From Parvularcula sp. IMCC14364 (GTDB lineage: Bacteria > Pseudomonadota > Alphaproteobacteria > Caulobacterales > Parvularculaceae): 64,000 nucleotides of DNA. Of the stretch, positions 34,577 to 44,806 are shown one piece after another. A program made the position numbers and the translations under genes. Every line of letters starts with the position of its first letter. Within the stretch, counting starts at the first letter, position 1. The notes beneath the pieces were generated by a model. The model worked only from the letters and a program-made list of their open reading frames with translations. It was not told the DNA's origin and made no database searches. The DNA lies in NCBI RefSeq assembly GCF_030758415.1, contig NZ_CP132334.1:2864001-2928000 (forward strand), in the 5' to 3' direction.

Positions 34577-35496
34577 ACGCCAGAGAGCTGAAACTCCTCC
34601 CCGCCCAGACCGCGCTTGAATTTTGTCACACCTTCAGCCTGATCTGGGTGAATGCCCCCGAGGTCCAGCCAGTTTATCCCGCGTTCCTTCAGGAGACAGA
34701 CTGCTTCCCACAACAGGCGTTGATGGGCGCGTGCCTCTCTGCCCTTCTGGCCCGTCCAGCCAACCTGATAGGTGGCGCTGGTGCCATGGAGAAACAACAG
34801 AACCGCCGCAACCTGCGCTCCGTCCTGCTCTGCCACCAGCAGCATGACATCATCGCGGGGACGGCAAAATCCGTAGAGGGATTTCAGGACTTTATCGGAT
34901 GGGCCCTGGTAAAGTTTACGCTGACGGTCCTTGTTATATGCTTCCATCAACCAGCGGAAGCTCAGCGGACCATTGCGTTCGCGCAGATCAAGATTTTTTT
35001 TCTCTGACTGGTTCAGGGCGTTGCGCCATTTCTGTTTGAGGTTTTTGCGTAACGCATCCGTATCCTGCGACAGATCCAGCCAGACAGACTGATAGCCGAC
35101 ACCCTTATAGGCGAAACCGGCCGTCGTGAAATCTGCATTCAAGTGAACAGAAAGTTCAGGCATAAAGCGGCGGCGGCGACCAAATCGCTTTGGAAACTCA
35201 GCCGTGAACAGATCAACGAATGCCTGCCAGTGTTCTTCTGTGACATTGTCGTCCAACCAGAGAGGCCCACGGTCAAGCGTGACAACATGATAGAGTGGTG
35301 TCAGGCGCACTTCGTGAATCTGGAAAATAGCCCGCGTTTCCGTGCCTTCAACCAGTCGGCCGAAACGGGTGGACATCTGTTTGACCGATCGCATCATCTG
35401 CGCGTAGGGCCATGACTGCAAAAGATTGGAGCGTGGCACACGCGCAAAAGTCGCGTCCCACTCCTCCAGCGTCAGGTCATTCCAGCAGATCTTCAT
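34567..35496 (-). CDS. FemAB/GNAT-like acyltransferase
   Basis: 309 residues from ATG 35496 (AGGA nine bases upstream); another ATG is six codons earlier. Pattern fits FemAB-like double-GNAT proteins: SNLLQSWPYAQMMR at the N-terminus, YQSVWLDLSQDTDALRKNLKQKWRNALNQSEKKNL in the middle, and YQVGWTGQKGREARAHQRLLWEAVCLLKERGINWLDLGGI at the end. Such proteins transfer amino-acyl groups to peptidoglycan precursors or other acceptors. Real acceptor unknown. Confidence 0.82.
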   Translation of the reverse strand: MKICWNDLTLEEWDATFARVPRSNLLQSWPYAQMMRSVKQMSTRFGRLVEGTETRAIFQIHEVRLTPLYHVVTLDRGPLWLDDNVTEEHWQAFVDLFTAEFPKRFGRRRRFMPELSVHLNADFTTAGFAYKGVGYQSVWLDLSQDTDALRKNLKQKWRNALNQSEKKNLDLRERNGPLSFRWLMEAYNKDRQRKLYQGPSDKVLKSLYGFCRPRDDVMLLVAEQDGAQVAAVLLFLHGTSATYQVGWTGQKGREARAHQRLLWEAVCLLKERGINWLDLGGIHPDQAEGVTKFKRGLGGEEFQLSGVYA

Positions 35497-35581
35497 GGGT
35501 GACAGTCCTGCCATGTTATTTCAACCGCGCCCCCCATAGTGGACCGGCACGGCGCCCTTGAGGATAAAAACGTCGTACGGA

Positions 35582-37282
35582 TCAACGGCAGCCGAGGCGG
35601 CCCATGACTTCCGTTTCCAGCGTTGGAACCCACTCCGCGATACTTTCACCAATCAGACATTTCTGTTCGTCATTGACACGCGTATCAGCCCGCAGATCAT
35701 TCACGACCTGGTCAATACTGTCCGGCTCACGCAATAGTTCGATACCGCCATCACTGACAGCATCAAGGCGCAGAACACTTGTTCCCTCCGCTGAATAAAC
35801 AGGCCAGGCCGGCGCGCCATTTGCAGAAGGTACGCCATTGCGGGCAAAAGACGCCCAGTAGCTGCCCATAGTGCGGCTCAGCTTTTGACGATCTTCTTCG
35901 GTTTTTTTCTGAAACATGATGCTGTCAGCCTGACCCAGCAGGCTGAAGACGTTAAACACGAATGGAATTTCCATGGCATGTGCAGCACCCAGCATTTTTT
36001 TCAGGTCCATGAACAGGAAACGTCCGCCATCATCCCAGTCGAACCGGTATGCATAAACATCCCTGTGGCCGGCCTGCGCCATGAGACTGGCAGGCTGGTC
36101 CACTGCGCGCACACGCCAGACACGACTGGCATAATCCGACGCTGCGTCATAAAGATCCTGATCTCTGGCAACAAAGAAAACACCAAATATGGTTTTGGTC
36201 AGGTCTTCATTTCCGAGATAGAACAGCTTCATTTCATCCCGGTTGGTGCCGGTCATGATCGGAACATTATTGAAATTCTCTGTACTGCCAAAAGCGGCGC
36301 GCATGGCCGCTGCCGGTAGCACCACACCGTCTTCAATGATACGCGGCGCGTCCAGAAAGCCGCCCGACTCACTCCAGTAGGGTGCGAGGAATTCTTCCAC
36401 CGGCAACGCGCGTAGCTGATCCACTGTTGTTACGCCCAACCCGCCAAGTATATCGCGCGATGGGTTTGGCAGATCACCTTCAAGCCCTTCTGCTTCAGCC
36501 ACAGAAACACTGTCAAAACTGCCAGACTGAATGATTGCCTTATGGAACAGCCCTTCTGCCAACGGAGACGCCAGCAGCGATACAACATTATGGCCACCGG
36601 CACTCTCTCCGAATATCGTGACACTGTCGGGGTTACCGCCAAAGGCGCTGATATTCTCCTGCACCCATTCAAGAGACGCAATCAGGTCAAGGATCGCGAA
36701 ATTCGCCCCCCGGTCAGCTTCAGTCGCTGCTGCCTCACGCAATGGATCCCAGGCCAGCCAGCCAAGCGGGCCCAGCCGATACTGAACCGTCACGACAATG
36801 ACGTTTTCATTATCTGCGAGCCGGGATCCATCATAGGTCTCTGCGCTACCCCATACATTGCCGCCGCCATGTATCCAGAGCATTACCGGCAAAGATTTTC
36901 CCTGCGCATCCGCTGGCGCAAAAATGTTCAGTGCCAGGCAATTTTCAGAGCCAACGATCTGCCCAGCCTCAAGGCCTTGCGGCTCATCATAACGGTTGGT
37001 GAATTGCAGGCAGCGTGGTGAAAAGGTCAACGCTTCCTTGCTGCCCTGCCAGCCGGGCGCGGGCTGCGGTGCCCGCCAGCGATTATTGTCTGCAGTGGAG
37101 GCAGCAAAAGGAATGCCCCGCCAGACATGCGCACCATTTTCAGCCGTGAAGCCAACCAGTTGACCCTGTGAAATGCTGCGCTGCGTTTCTGGCGCGATAA
37201 CAGGCGCAGTCGGCCCTTCCTCTTTTTTGGCACAAGCAACTGCCAGCACAGATAGCACAATAGCGGCGGTGATTTTTTTCAT
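35582..37282 (-). CDS. Lipoprotein type-B carboxylesterase
   Basis: 566 residues from ATG 37282 (GAGGG site; another ATG is one codon upstream). A lipoprotein signal ends in LAVACAKKEEG. The alpha/beta hydrolase domain has the oxyanion HGGGN, the nucleophile elbow FGESAGGHNV, and the catalytic His in GAAHAMEIPFVFN. Family members split esters; natural substrate unknown. The 288-bp spacer to priA (37283-37570) shows no ORF or clear signal. Confidence 0.92.
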   Translation of the reverse strand: MKKITAAIVLSVLAVACAKKEEGPTAPVIAPETQRSISQGQLVGFTAENGAHVWRGIPFAASTADNNRWRAPQPAPGWQGSKEALTFSPRCLQFTNRYDEPQGLEAGQIVGSENCLALNIFAPADAQGKSLPVMLWIHGGGNVWGSAETYDGSRLADNENVIVVTVQYRLGPLGWLAWDPLREAAATEADRGANFAILDLIASLEWVQENISAFGGNPDSVTIFGESAGGHNVVSLLASPLAEGLFHKAIIQSGSFDSVSVAEAEGLEGDLPNPSRDILGGLGVTTVDQLRALPVEEFLAPYWSESGGFLDAPRIIEDGVVLPAAAMRAAFGSTENFNNVPIMTGTNRDEMKLFYLGNEDLTKTIFGVFFVARDQDLYDAASDYASRVWRVRAVDQPASLMAQAGHRDVYAYRFDWDDGGRFLFMDLKKMLGAAHAMEIPFVFNVFSLLGQADSIMFQKKTEEDRQKLSRTMGSYWASFARNGVPSANGAPAWPVYSAEGTSVLRLDAVSDGGIELLREPDSIDQVVNDLRADTRVNDEQKCLIGESIAEWVPTLETEVMGRLGCR

Positions 37283-37570
37283 CATGTCCCTCAACGATGT
37301 CTCCCGGGGTGTTTCCTGATCCCTCATTGACAGCCTAGCGCATCTGACCTGTTTGCCAAATCCGGAATGCAGTGCTGCACCTCTCTTCCGAGGCAACATC
37401 CCGGGCAGGCCCGACACAAAAGAGGCACAACGACCCGGGCGGGAAGGGCTATGGTCAGCATTTGCCATTCTGGTTTCTGTCACAATCATGCTGACCACTA
37501 TAGGCCCGCCCAAGAGGGGGCACATAAGTTTTTATCCTGCTGATTTTATTCGGGTTTATAGAGAGGCAGG

Positions 37571-39787
37571 CTAGAGAAAATAATAGGGATCAATGTCAAT
37601 GGTTTGCCGGACAGCAGACGGGATTTTGACGCCCCCTGTCCAGGCCCTGATGAAATTCTGTATTGAAACATCCCGGCTGGCCTTGACCAGAAAGCGGATC
37701 CGGTAGGTGCCCCGCAACCGATAAAGGGGCGCTGGGGCTGGCCCCCAGACCTCTACACCATGTGCCTGCGGCACAGCGTTTACGAGATCACGGGCAACCT
37801 CATTCAGTCGCGTCTCATTTTCCCCCGTGAGCAGAAGCGCCGCCAGCCGGCCAAAAGGCGGAAAGCCCAGCATTTCCCGCCCTTCTTGTTCGGCAGCCAT
37901 GAACGCATCCCGGTCCCCCGTGACCATACCTGCAATCACGGGATGCTCCGGCTGGTAGGTCTGCAAAAGAGCGCGTCCCGGTTTTTCTGCCCGGCCTGCC
38001 CGGCCGGCAACCTGACTGAGCACCTGCCAGGTACGCTCCCCGGCCCGCAAGTCACCACCGGCAAGGCCGAGATCAGCATCAACCACTCCCACAAGCGTCA
38101 GATGCGGGAAATGATGTCCTTTGGCCGCGATCTGGGTTGCCACGAGAATATCAACCTCCCGCGCGGCCATCTTCGCCAGCAGCTCCTGCGCGGCACTGTT
38201 GGACTGCACAGTATCCGAAGAAAAGACGGCGATACGCGCATCCGGCCATTTCGCGACAGCCTCTTCCGCAATGCGCTCAACGCCCGGCCCACAGGCGGCC
38301 AGCGAATCCTTGCTACTGCAATAGGGACAGCGTTCCGGCTTTGGCATGGAAAAGCCCGTATGATGACAGACAAGCATGTTGGTAAAACGGTGCTCAACCA
38401 GCCATGTGTCAGAGCCGGGCGCCGTCAGCCGTTCCCCGCATTTGCGACAGATAGTCAACGGGGCGTAACCACGCCGGTTCAAAAACAGCAGGGACTGGTC
38501 CCCGCGCGCCGTGTTTTCTGTCACAGCCTGAATGAGAGCTGGTGAAAGCCATTCACCGCGTTCAGGCGGCGCCTCGCGCATGTCGATGAGGCTGATATCC
38601 GGCATCGACGCACCGCCAAAGCGGCTTTCCAGCTTGACCGACCTGTAACGACCGAGGCTGACATTGACCGCAGTTTCGAGAGAGGGTGTGGCCGAGGCCA
38701 GCACCACCGGGAAATTGCCTTGTGCCGCCCGGGCCACAGCCATGTCCCGCGCCTGATACAACACCCCTTCGTTCTGCTTGTAGGCCCCCTCATGTTCTTC
38801 ATCGACAATGATGAGTTTGAGATTGCGGAACGGCAGGAACAATGCCGATCTGGCACCAACAACAAGCCGGGCAGACCCGTCTGCCACACGCCGCCAGACC
38901 CGGCGCCGACCAGCATCCCCGATATCCGAATGCCAGTGAGCGGGGCTTGCCCCGAAACGCTGCGCCAGCCGCTTCAGGAACGGCATGGTCAAAGCGATTT
39001 CCGGTAACAGAACAAGCACTTGCGCGGTTCTGTCCTGCTGAAGGGCGGCAGCCACGGCCTCCAGATAGACTTCTGTCTTGCCTGCACCGGTCACGCCATC
39101 CAGCAACACCCCGGCATAGGATTGTGCTTTGATATGTGTTCTGATTTCGGCTGCGGCCGCCTCCTGTGAGGCAGACAGATCATATCCCTTGCGACGAAAA
39201 TCAGGCTCCTCAAATGGCTGGTCAGGATCCGTTTCCAGCCTGCGCAAAGCGCCTGTTCTGGCAAGAGTGCGCACAACCGCATCACTGACGCCCGAGCGGC
39301 TGGCCAATTCACTTGCAGAAACAGGGAAATTCAGACCGCGCGCAGCCGCCAGCACTTTCTCTCGCTGCGGTGTCACTTTCAGGTCATCGGTCACCTCCCC
39401 CAGCATGAAGCCGGTTTGTGGACGCGGCGCAGAAAGATAACTGCCGGAGCGCATGACCATGCGCAGCACCGCCCCGGGGGCAAAAAGAGTGTACGCAGCA
39501 ACCCAGTCCACAAACTGCATCACATCATGCGACAATGGCGGCACGTCAAAGACAGCCAGCATGGCTTTCAGCTTCTTGCGGTCTATGATTTGCGGCGGAT
39601 CGCCAGGCCAGACGACACCGCGCATTTCCCTTGGCCCCAATGGCACCGTCACGAAAGAGCCAGGAACAACTTTGACCTCTGTTGGAACGGCGTAGGTGTA
39701 AGTGCTGGCCAGCGGCAGCGGCAGCAATACCTGCACGGTTGCTTGATTGTCCGTGATCAGTCCGGGCAGGCTGGGCGCATTATTCAT
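37571..39787 (-). CDS. priA: Primosomal helicase PriA with altered zinc site
   Basis: 738 residues from ATG 39787. 3'-5' helicase that reloads DnaB at collapsed forks. The N-terminal 3'-binding domain starts VQVLLPLPLASTYTYAVP. Walker A is GVTGAGKTEVYL and the DEEH box is IVDEEHEGAYKQ. The zinc insert (encoded around 38310-38455) keeps CRKCG and CPYC but has APGSD where other PriA proteins have CPxCx, and CHHTG instead of CHHCG. So three of four ligands of the second zinc are missing. Helicase motifs V-VI are intact (QIAAKGHHFP, QVAGRAGR). Confidence 0.95.
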   Translation of the reverse strand: MNNAPSLPGLITDNQATVQVLLPLPLASTYTYAVPTEVKVVPGSFVTVPLGPREMRGVVWPGDPPQIIDRKKLKAMLAVFDVPPLSHDVMQFVDWVAAYTLFAPGAVLRMVMRSGSYLSAPRPQTGFMLGEVTDDLKVTPQREKVLAAARGLNFPVSASELASRSGVSDAVVRTLARTGALRRLETDPDQPFEEPDFRRKGYDLSASQEAAAAEIRTHIKAQSYAGVLLDGVTGAGKTEVYLEAVAAALQQDRTAQVLVLLPEIALTMPFLKRLAQRFGASPAHWHSDIGDAGRRRVWRRVADGSARLVVGARSALFLPFRNLKLIIVDEEHEGAYKQNEGVLYQARDMAVARAAQGNFPVVLASATPSLETAVNVSLGRYRSVKLESRFGGASMPDISLIDMREAPPERGEWLSPALIQAVTENTARGDQSLLFLNRRGYAPLTICRKCGERLTAPGSDTWLVEHRFTNMLVCHHTGFSMPKPERCPYCSSKDSLAACGPGVERIAEEAVAKWPDARIAVFSSDTVQSNSAAQELLAKMAAREVDILVATQIAAKGHHFPHLTLVGVVDADLGLAGGDLRAGERTWQVLSQVAGRAGRAEKPGRALLQTYQPEHPVIAGMVTGDRDAFMAAEQEGREMLGFPPFGRLAALLLTGENETRLNEVARDLVNAVPQAHGVEVWGPAPAPLYRLRGTYRIRFLVKASRDVSIQNFIRAWTGGVKIPSAVRQTIDIDPYYFL

Positions 39788-39884
39788 GGCCTGCCCTTTT
39801 GCCATCGCATGTCGATTTTGTCAGCCAGTGCTTTTCCCCTTGAAAAAGCAGTCGGTCATGTGACAATGCACCCTTAGAGTGTCC

Positions 39885-40988
39885 ATGGATGAGCGCCGCG
39901 TGTTTCACAGAATAATCCTTTCACTTATCGCCATGTGGCTTACCTCCGTCGGGATCGCCAAGGCTGAATATTCCTTCTGCAATAAAACCAGCTATGCGCT
40001 TTCCGCATCGATCGGGTATGTGGAAGAGGGCCGATTGATTACCCGGGGCTGGTGGCGCCTGCGACCTGGCCAGTGCAAGGTCGTGATGACCGAGGAGATC
40101 AATCCCGGGCGGTATTTCGTCTATGCCGAAGCAATTCCGGGCCATCGCGGCCCTTTGCGGACCTGGTCTGGCGACACGCCGCTTTGCGTTGAGAACGAAA
40201 GCCTGTTCACCCTGCGCGATCAGGACGTTTGTGCCTCTGACCCACGCCGCCAGCGGGAGTTTTTCCCGGTAGACGTCAGCGAAGATAATGATGGCAGTTG
40301 GCGAACCGAGTTCGCCGAAGAAGTTAATTATAACGTCTACAAGGCAGAAGTGGCTGGCGTACAGCGCCTGTTGCGGGATGTTGGATATGACGTCTCCCGC
40401 ATTGACGGATCTCTGGGGCGGCAGACACAGACCACGCTGCGCCAGTTCCGGCAGGACCGGGGGCTCGGCGACAGCGGCGTTTACGATGATGCCCTGATTG
40501 ACCAGCTCATTCTGGAAGCAAATGAGCGAGATGCGAAACTGGGCTTTTTCTTCTGTAATGCAACGCAACTGCCGATCTGGGCCGCTATCGCACAAACTGA
40601 CGAGGAAGACGGCTATCGCTCCTCCGGTTGGTGGCGGATGGAGGGGTCAGAATGTGCCAAGGTTTTGCGCGGTGAGCTGACCAATAACCACTATTATGTG
40701 TACGGCATAATGGATCTTGGAGATCGCGATATTGGCCTAGCCGGTGGTGACAAGGATTTCTGTGTCAGCGATGTTCAGTTCGACGCTGCCGGTGATATTG
40801 AATGCAGTGAGTCCGGCTATCAGAACGCAAGATTTCGTAAAGTGGAAATTGGCGGCGAGCGAGCCTGGACGTACCAGTTTTCTCCGGACCAGTTCAATCC
40901 TGAGATTTCTGCAAGCACAGCACCTCAACCCTCTGTTTCCCGCGATCCGGTAGAGGAAGACTCTTCTGCAGAAGCAACAGAGCAGTGA
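39885..40988 (+). CDS. Secreted DUF1036 - peptidoglycan-binding - DUF1036 protein
   Basis: 367 residues from ATG 39885. A signal peptide ends near AKAEYSFC. Two DUF1036 copies, each with FCN(K/A)T at its start and (S/T)xGWWRxxxxxC, span about 30-130 and 225-330. Between them (about 155-210) lies a PG_binding_1-like helical module: AGVQRLLRDVGYDVSRIDGSLGRQTQTTLRQFRQDRGLG. The Cys-rich DUF1036 parts probably form disulfides in the periplasm. Likely a cell-wall-associated envelope protein. It starts the plus-strand run toward dapD. Confidence 0.83.
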   Translation: MDERRVFHRIILSLIAMWLTSVGIAKAEYSFCNKTSYALSASIGYVEEGRLITRGWWRLRPGQCKVVMTEEINPGRYFVYAEAIPGHRGPLRTWSGDTPLCVENESLFTLRDQDVCASDPRRQREFFPVDVSEDNDGSWRTEFAEEVNYNVYKAEVAGVQRLLRDVGYDVSRIDGSLGRQTQTTLRQFRQDRGLGDSGVYDDALIDQLILEANERDAKLGFFFCNATQLPIWAAIAQTDEEDGYRSSGWWRMEGSECAKVLRGELTNNHYYVYGIMDLGDRDIGLAGGDKDFCVSDVQFDAAGDIECSESGYQNARFRKVEIGGERAWTYQFSPDQFNPEISASTAPQPSVSRDPVEEDSSAEATEQ

Positions 40989-40998
40989 TCCGGCAATA

Positions 40999-41694
40999 AT
41001 GGCAGATTTCAGCCACGTTGAGACCTATGTCTTTGATCTTGATAATACGCTGTATCCAGCGGATTGTCATTTATTCAAACAGATAGATGCGCGCATGACG
41101 CGCTTCATCGAAGAGACGCTGCAACTACCCCATGAGAAAGCCCGCATACTGCAGAAGCAGTATTATGCTGCATACGGGACAACATTAAGCGGCCTGATGA
41201 TTGAACACCAGGTCAAGCCGCATGATTTCATGGATTATGTCCACGACATTGATCTCAGCCCGGTTGCAGAAAACACAAAGCTTCGCTCAGCCATCCTCAA
41301 CTTGCCGGGCAAGCGCTATGTTTTTACGAATGGCTCTGTGCGTCATGCGGAAAATGTAGCGGGCAAGATTGGTATTCTGGATCTGTTTGACGGCATTTTT
41401 GATATTGAACAGGCCGAATTCAAGCCCAAACCCCATCGCGAAACGTATCAACGGTTTACGGAGTATTTCGGAATCAATCCATCTCTCTCAGCCATGTTCG
41501 AGGACATACCGGAGAATCTGAAAACGGCACACGATATGGGCAAGACAACAGTGCTGGTCCAATCTGACGCAGAATGGTTTGCCGATGAACCAGCGGACCG
41601 GCGGCCAGCAAGACCCGGTGAATATTTTGACCATGTCCACCATGTGACACAGGACTTGACCTCATTCCTGAGCGGTCTCAAAACCGCTGCCTGA
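40999..41694 (+). CDS. HAD-superfamily pyrimidine 5'-nucleotidase
   Basis: 231 residues. The HAD motif I is [12 protein letters not shown] with both catalytic Asp, motif II FTNGS, motif III in [10 protein letters not shown] and motif [11 protein letters not shown]. Fits the Sdt1/pyrimidine 5'-nucleotidase group, which is often next to dapD in alphaproteobacteria. Cytosolic; hydrolyses nucleotide monophosphates, probably pyrimidine. Begins 10 bp after the DUF1036 gene. Confidence 0.92.
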   Translation: MADFSHVETYVFDLDNTLYPADCHLFKQIDARMTRFIEETLQLPHEKARILQKQYYAAYGTTLSGLMIEHQVKPHDFMDYVHDIDLSPVAENTKLRSAILNLPGKRYVFTNGSVRHAENVAGKIGILDLFDGIFDIEQAEFKPKPHRETYQRFTEYFGINPSLSAMFEDIPENLKTAHDMGKTTVLVQSDAEWFADEPADRRPARPGEYFDHVHHVTQDLTSFLSGLKTAA

Positions 41695-41713
41695 ACGCAA
41701 GGGCAGGAAAAAG

Positions 41714-42547
41714 ATGCAGCTTGAAACCGCCAGAAATGTCATTGAAGAATACTGGGAGCAGCGCGACTCCCTCTCCACCGCAGCCACCGGCGACATTCGC
41801 GAGGCTGTCGAGACAGCTCTTGGCGCCATGGACAACGGCACGGCACGCGTTGCCGAGAAAGCGGGCAACCATGACTGGCATGTGAACCAGTGGCTCAAGA
41901 AAGCTGTACTACTTTCTTTTCGTCTCAATGCGAACGAACTCATCGATGGCGGTGTTGGTACTGACGGTCGATGGTGGGACAAGGTGCCATCAAAGTTCAG
42001 CGGCTGGCAGGCCGAAGATTTTGAGCAGGCTGGCATTCGTGTTGTACCGCCAGCCACCGTCAGGTTTGGCGCCTATATCGCACCATCAGCCGTACTCATG
42101 CCATCATATGTAAATTTCGGTGCCTATGTCGGCAGCGGCACCATGGTTGATACATGGGCGACAATCGGCTCATGCGCACAAATCGGGGCGAACTGTCATA
42201 TTTCCGGCGGCGCCGGTATTGGCGGTGTGTTGGAACCATTACAGGCCAACCCTGTGATCATCGAAGACAACTGCTTCATTGGCGCACGCTCGGAAGTGGC
42301 AGAGGGCGTTATTGTCCGCGAAGGTGCTGTTCTTTCCATGGGTGTTTACCTCGGCGCCTCAACCAAGATTGTGGATCGTACCACAGGTGACATTCTGTAT
42401 AGAGAGGTTCCACCCTATGCTGTTGTTGTGCCCGGTAGCCTGCCATCCGACAAAGGCGGCCCTTCACTATATTGTGCTGTAATCGTGAAGCAGGTCGATG
42501 AGCAAACCAGGTCGAAAACATCCGTCAATGATCTGCTGAGGGATTAA
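41714..42547 (+). CDS. dapD: Tetrahydrodipicolinate N-succinyltransferase
   Basis: 277 residues. Left-handed beta-helix enzyme of the succinylase branch of lysine/diaminopimelate synthesis. Shows the helical N-domain ([17 protein letters not shown]), then hexapeptide coils with [30 protein letters not shown] and [17 protein letters not shown], and [25 protein letters not shown] ribosome site. Works with dapF at 10.9 kb. Confidence 0.97.
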   Translation: MQLETARNVIEEYWEQRDSLSTAATGDIREAVETALGAMDNGTARVAEKAGNHDWHVNQWLKKAVLLSFRLNANELIDGGVGTDGRWWDKVPSKFSGWQAEDFEQAGIRVVPPATVRFGAYIAPSAVLMPSYVNFGAYVGSGTMVDTWATIGSCAQIGANCHISGGAGIGGVLEPLQANPVIIEDNCFIGARSEVAEGVIVREGAVLSMGVYLGASTKIVDRTTGDILYREVPPYAVVVPGSLPSDKGGPSLYCAVIVKQVDEQTRSKTSVNDLLRD

Positions 42548-42550
42548 AAA

Positions 42551-43882
42551 ATGGTTTTTCAACAGGACCAAGCGACCAGCACCTCGCAAGTCACACCCTT
42601 CATGGAAAAGGCGCAGGCGTTTGCGCTGGGGATTGTAGACCAAGTTACACAATGGGCGACCAGTCCGGCGTTTTATTTTCAGATTGCAGCCATAGCGATC
42701 GCTTTCACCTTGGCCTGGCTGGCCAACAGGCTGCTTCTGAAACGGGTGCCCTTCTTCAGCGCCGCCCCCACAGAAGGCAAAATGCTGAAAACCCGGCAGC
42801 TTGTTTATGAAGCGCGCGGCATTCTGTTCCGCATATTATCAGTCGTTTTCCTTGGCGTGGCCGCGAATGTAGCCCTGACAAGCGGCGGGCAAGACTGGAT
42901 GGTGCGCATCGCACAGGGCTTCACCGCCATCTGGCTGATCTATGCCATCCTCAACCGCTTTGTCAGCAACAAGGTCATCCAGAATTTTGTTCGCTGGATC
43001 GGCATCCCCATTGCCGTGCTCAGCGTTCTGGGCCTGCTGGATGATGTCTCTGCCTATCTTGGCGGCATTTCCCTACCGCTCGGCATTTCTGCCCTTCAAC
43101 TTGTGCAACTCGGCCTCTTTGGTGTTGTTTTTTTCTGGGTTGGTCGCCGCTCCAATGATGAAGGCAAGAAACTGATCCAGCGTCAGGATGGCCTTGATCC
43201 GGGCACGAAGGAAGTTTTCACCAAACTTTTCGAGATTGTGCTGTTCGGGGTCATCTTTGTTGTGGTCTTGCAAAGTGCCAGTATCGACCTGACGGCGCTG
43301 GCTGTCTTTGGCGGAGCGCTTGGTGTTGGCCTCGGTTTTGGCCTGCAACAGATTGCAGCCAATTTCATTTCCGGCATCATCATCCTGCTGGATCGCTCCA
43401 TCACAATCGGTGACTATATCGAACTGGAAGATGAACGCAGCGGATTCCTGACGAAACTGACCATGCGCTCTGCTACTCTGGAAACACCGGATGGCAAGGA
43501 CATCATGGTCCCGAACGAACAGTTCATTACTACTGCCTTCACCAACTGGACCCACAAGGATCCGCGACAGCGTTATGAAGTCAAATTCACCGTCGCCTAT
43601 GATACAGACCTTGATAGCCTGATCGAGGTGTTAATGCCGGTGATTATCACGTATCCCAAAGTTCTGACAGAACCGGAAGAGCCAGATATCGAAATTGAAC
43701 AGTTTGGCGAATATGGCATTCACATGCTGATCGAGTTCTGGGCATCCGGCATTGATGAGGGAGAGAACAAGTTCACGGCCGACCTGATGATGCTGGTTTG
43801 GCGCACCCTGCGTGACCATCACATCGCAATGCCGGTTATCTACAGAGCAGTTGCAGCAAACGTTGCGGAGCCCAGTAAATAG
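42551..43882 (+). CDS. MscS-family mechanosensitive channel
   Basis: 443 residues. An N-terminal extension with about four extra membrane helices is followed by the MscS core: the pore helix with GGALGVGLGFGLQQIAANFISGIIILLDRSITIGDYIE, the beta domain (GFLTKLTMRSATLETPDGKDIMVPNEQFIT) and the C-terminal alpha/beta domain. Opens under membrane tension to save cells from lysis. Its ribosome site lies in the last codons of dapD, 3 bp away. No terminator before the convergent glycosyltransferase. Confidence 0.93.
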   Translation: MVFQQDQATSTSQVTPFMEKAQAFALGIVDQVTQWATSPAFYFQIAAIAIAFTLAWLANRLLLKRVPFFSAAPTEGKMLKTRQLVYEARGILFRILSVVFLGVAANVALTSGGQDWMVRIAQGFTAIWLIYAILNRFVSNKVIQNFVRWIGIPIAVLSVLGLLDDVSAYLGGISLPLGISALQLVQLGLFGVVFFWVGRRSNDEGKKLIQRQDGLDPGTKEVFTKLFEIVLFGVIFVVVLQSASIDLTALAVFGGALGVGLGFGLQQIAANFISGIIILLDRSITIGDYIELEDERSGFLTKLTMRSATLETPDGKDIMVPNEQFITTAFTNWTHKDPRQRYEVKFTVAYDTDLDSLIEVLMPVIITYPKVLTEPEEPDIEIEQFGEYGIHMLIEFWASGIDEGENKFTADLMMLVWRTLRDHHIAMPVIYRAVAANVAEPSK

Positions 43883-43909
43883 GGTCAGCCTGTGGCTGTT
43901 CTGCCTTGA

Positions 43910-44806
43910 TCAGTACAGCATCTCTTCGCGTGCGCCGAAGACTGACGAAATGACGCCCACATGAAAGATGCCGCGCAATACCCAATAATTGCGCTCTGAC
44001 GCGGACCAGCAAAAAAGAATACTTGCCAGGATGCAAAACAGAACTTTTGCAATGGCCAGTGCTGCTGTTTTCAGTTTCTGCTCCGCCTGCCCCTCATGGG
44101 CATGATAGCCATAAGTCTGGCCGTATCTGAACTTACGCTTTGCCAGCCATTTGAATGACAGCCGGTCAGGTGACACAGGCTCGTATACTTTCGCTGCTGG
44201 CTCAATGCTGAATTTTGCCCCGTTGCGCCGCAGCCTGAAAAAATACTCGCTATCCTCGCCGCCACTGCGCCCTTTGGATTCCAGAAAACGCTCGCCCTTC
44301 ACGGCCGGATCGGCGCGACGCACGAGCGCATTACAGGTGTGGCCGGTTTCAACAACACCGTTACGGATTTCCGGCTTGTTGGTGTGATAATCCTTGAGGC
44401 GTATCCATTCCGGGGCGGCATCATTATACCGCGCATGGGCTGGTCCGAAGACGGCGGTGACACTCTCTTGTTCGGCTGCCAGCAACAGGCTTGATAGCCA
44501 GTCCGGCGCGGCCACTTCATCATCATCAATGAAAGCAAGCCAGTCTCCTGTTGCCGCCTCAAGGCAGGCATTGCGCGCAATAGATATATTCCGCATGGGT
44601 GCATGAATATATTGAACCGCGAGGCCCGTTTCAGCCGCAACAGCCGCCACCCGTTCAGCGGCTGATGGCTGTGCATCATTATCCGCCACAATGACCTGTA
44701 CGATTACATGATCCGGCAGCACCTGTTCTGCGAGCGAACGGATGGTGTCCGTCAGGCTTTCCCGCCGAAAAGTAGCTATACAGACATCTATTGCAACCGA
44801 AGGCAT
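43910..44806 (-). CDS. GT2 glycosyltransferase of polysaccharide locus
   Basis: 298 residues. GT-A fold: VCIATFRRESLTDTIRSLAEQ, VIVADNDAQPSA and the DxD-like FIDDDEVAAPDW. An EDSEYFFRL motif marks the acceptor side. One or two membrane helices close the C-terminus. Transfers one sugar to a lipid-linked repeat unit; sugar not determinable. Start overlaps the stop of the upstream glycosyltransferase by 1 bp (TAATG). Confidence 0.88.
   Translation of the reverse strand: MPSVAIDVCIATFRRESLTDTIRSLAEQVLPDHVIVQVIVADNDAQPSAAERVAAVAAETGLAVQYIHAPMRNISIARNACLEAATGDWLAFIDDDEVAAPDWLSSLLLAAEQESVTAVFGPAHARYNDAAPEWIRLKDYHTNKPEIRNGVVETGHTCNALVRRADPAVKGERFLESKGRSGGEDSEYFFRLRRNGAKFSIEPAAKVYEPVSPDRLSFKWLAKRKFRYGQTYGYHAHEGQAEQKLKTAALAIAKVLFCILASILFCWSASERNYWVLRGIFHVGVISSVFGAREEMLY

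Noticed and set aside
37760-38545. 261-codon plus-strand frame
   Set aside because: Antisense to priA; Arg/His/Pro-rich and without motif.
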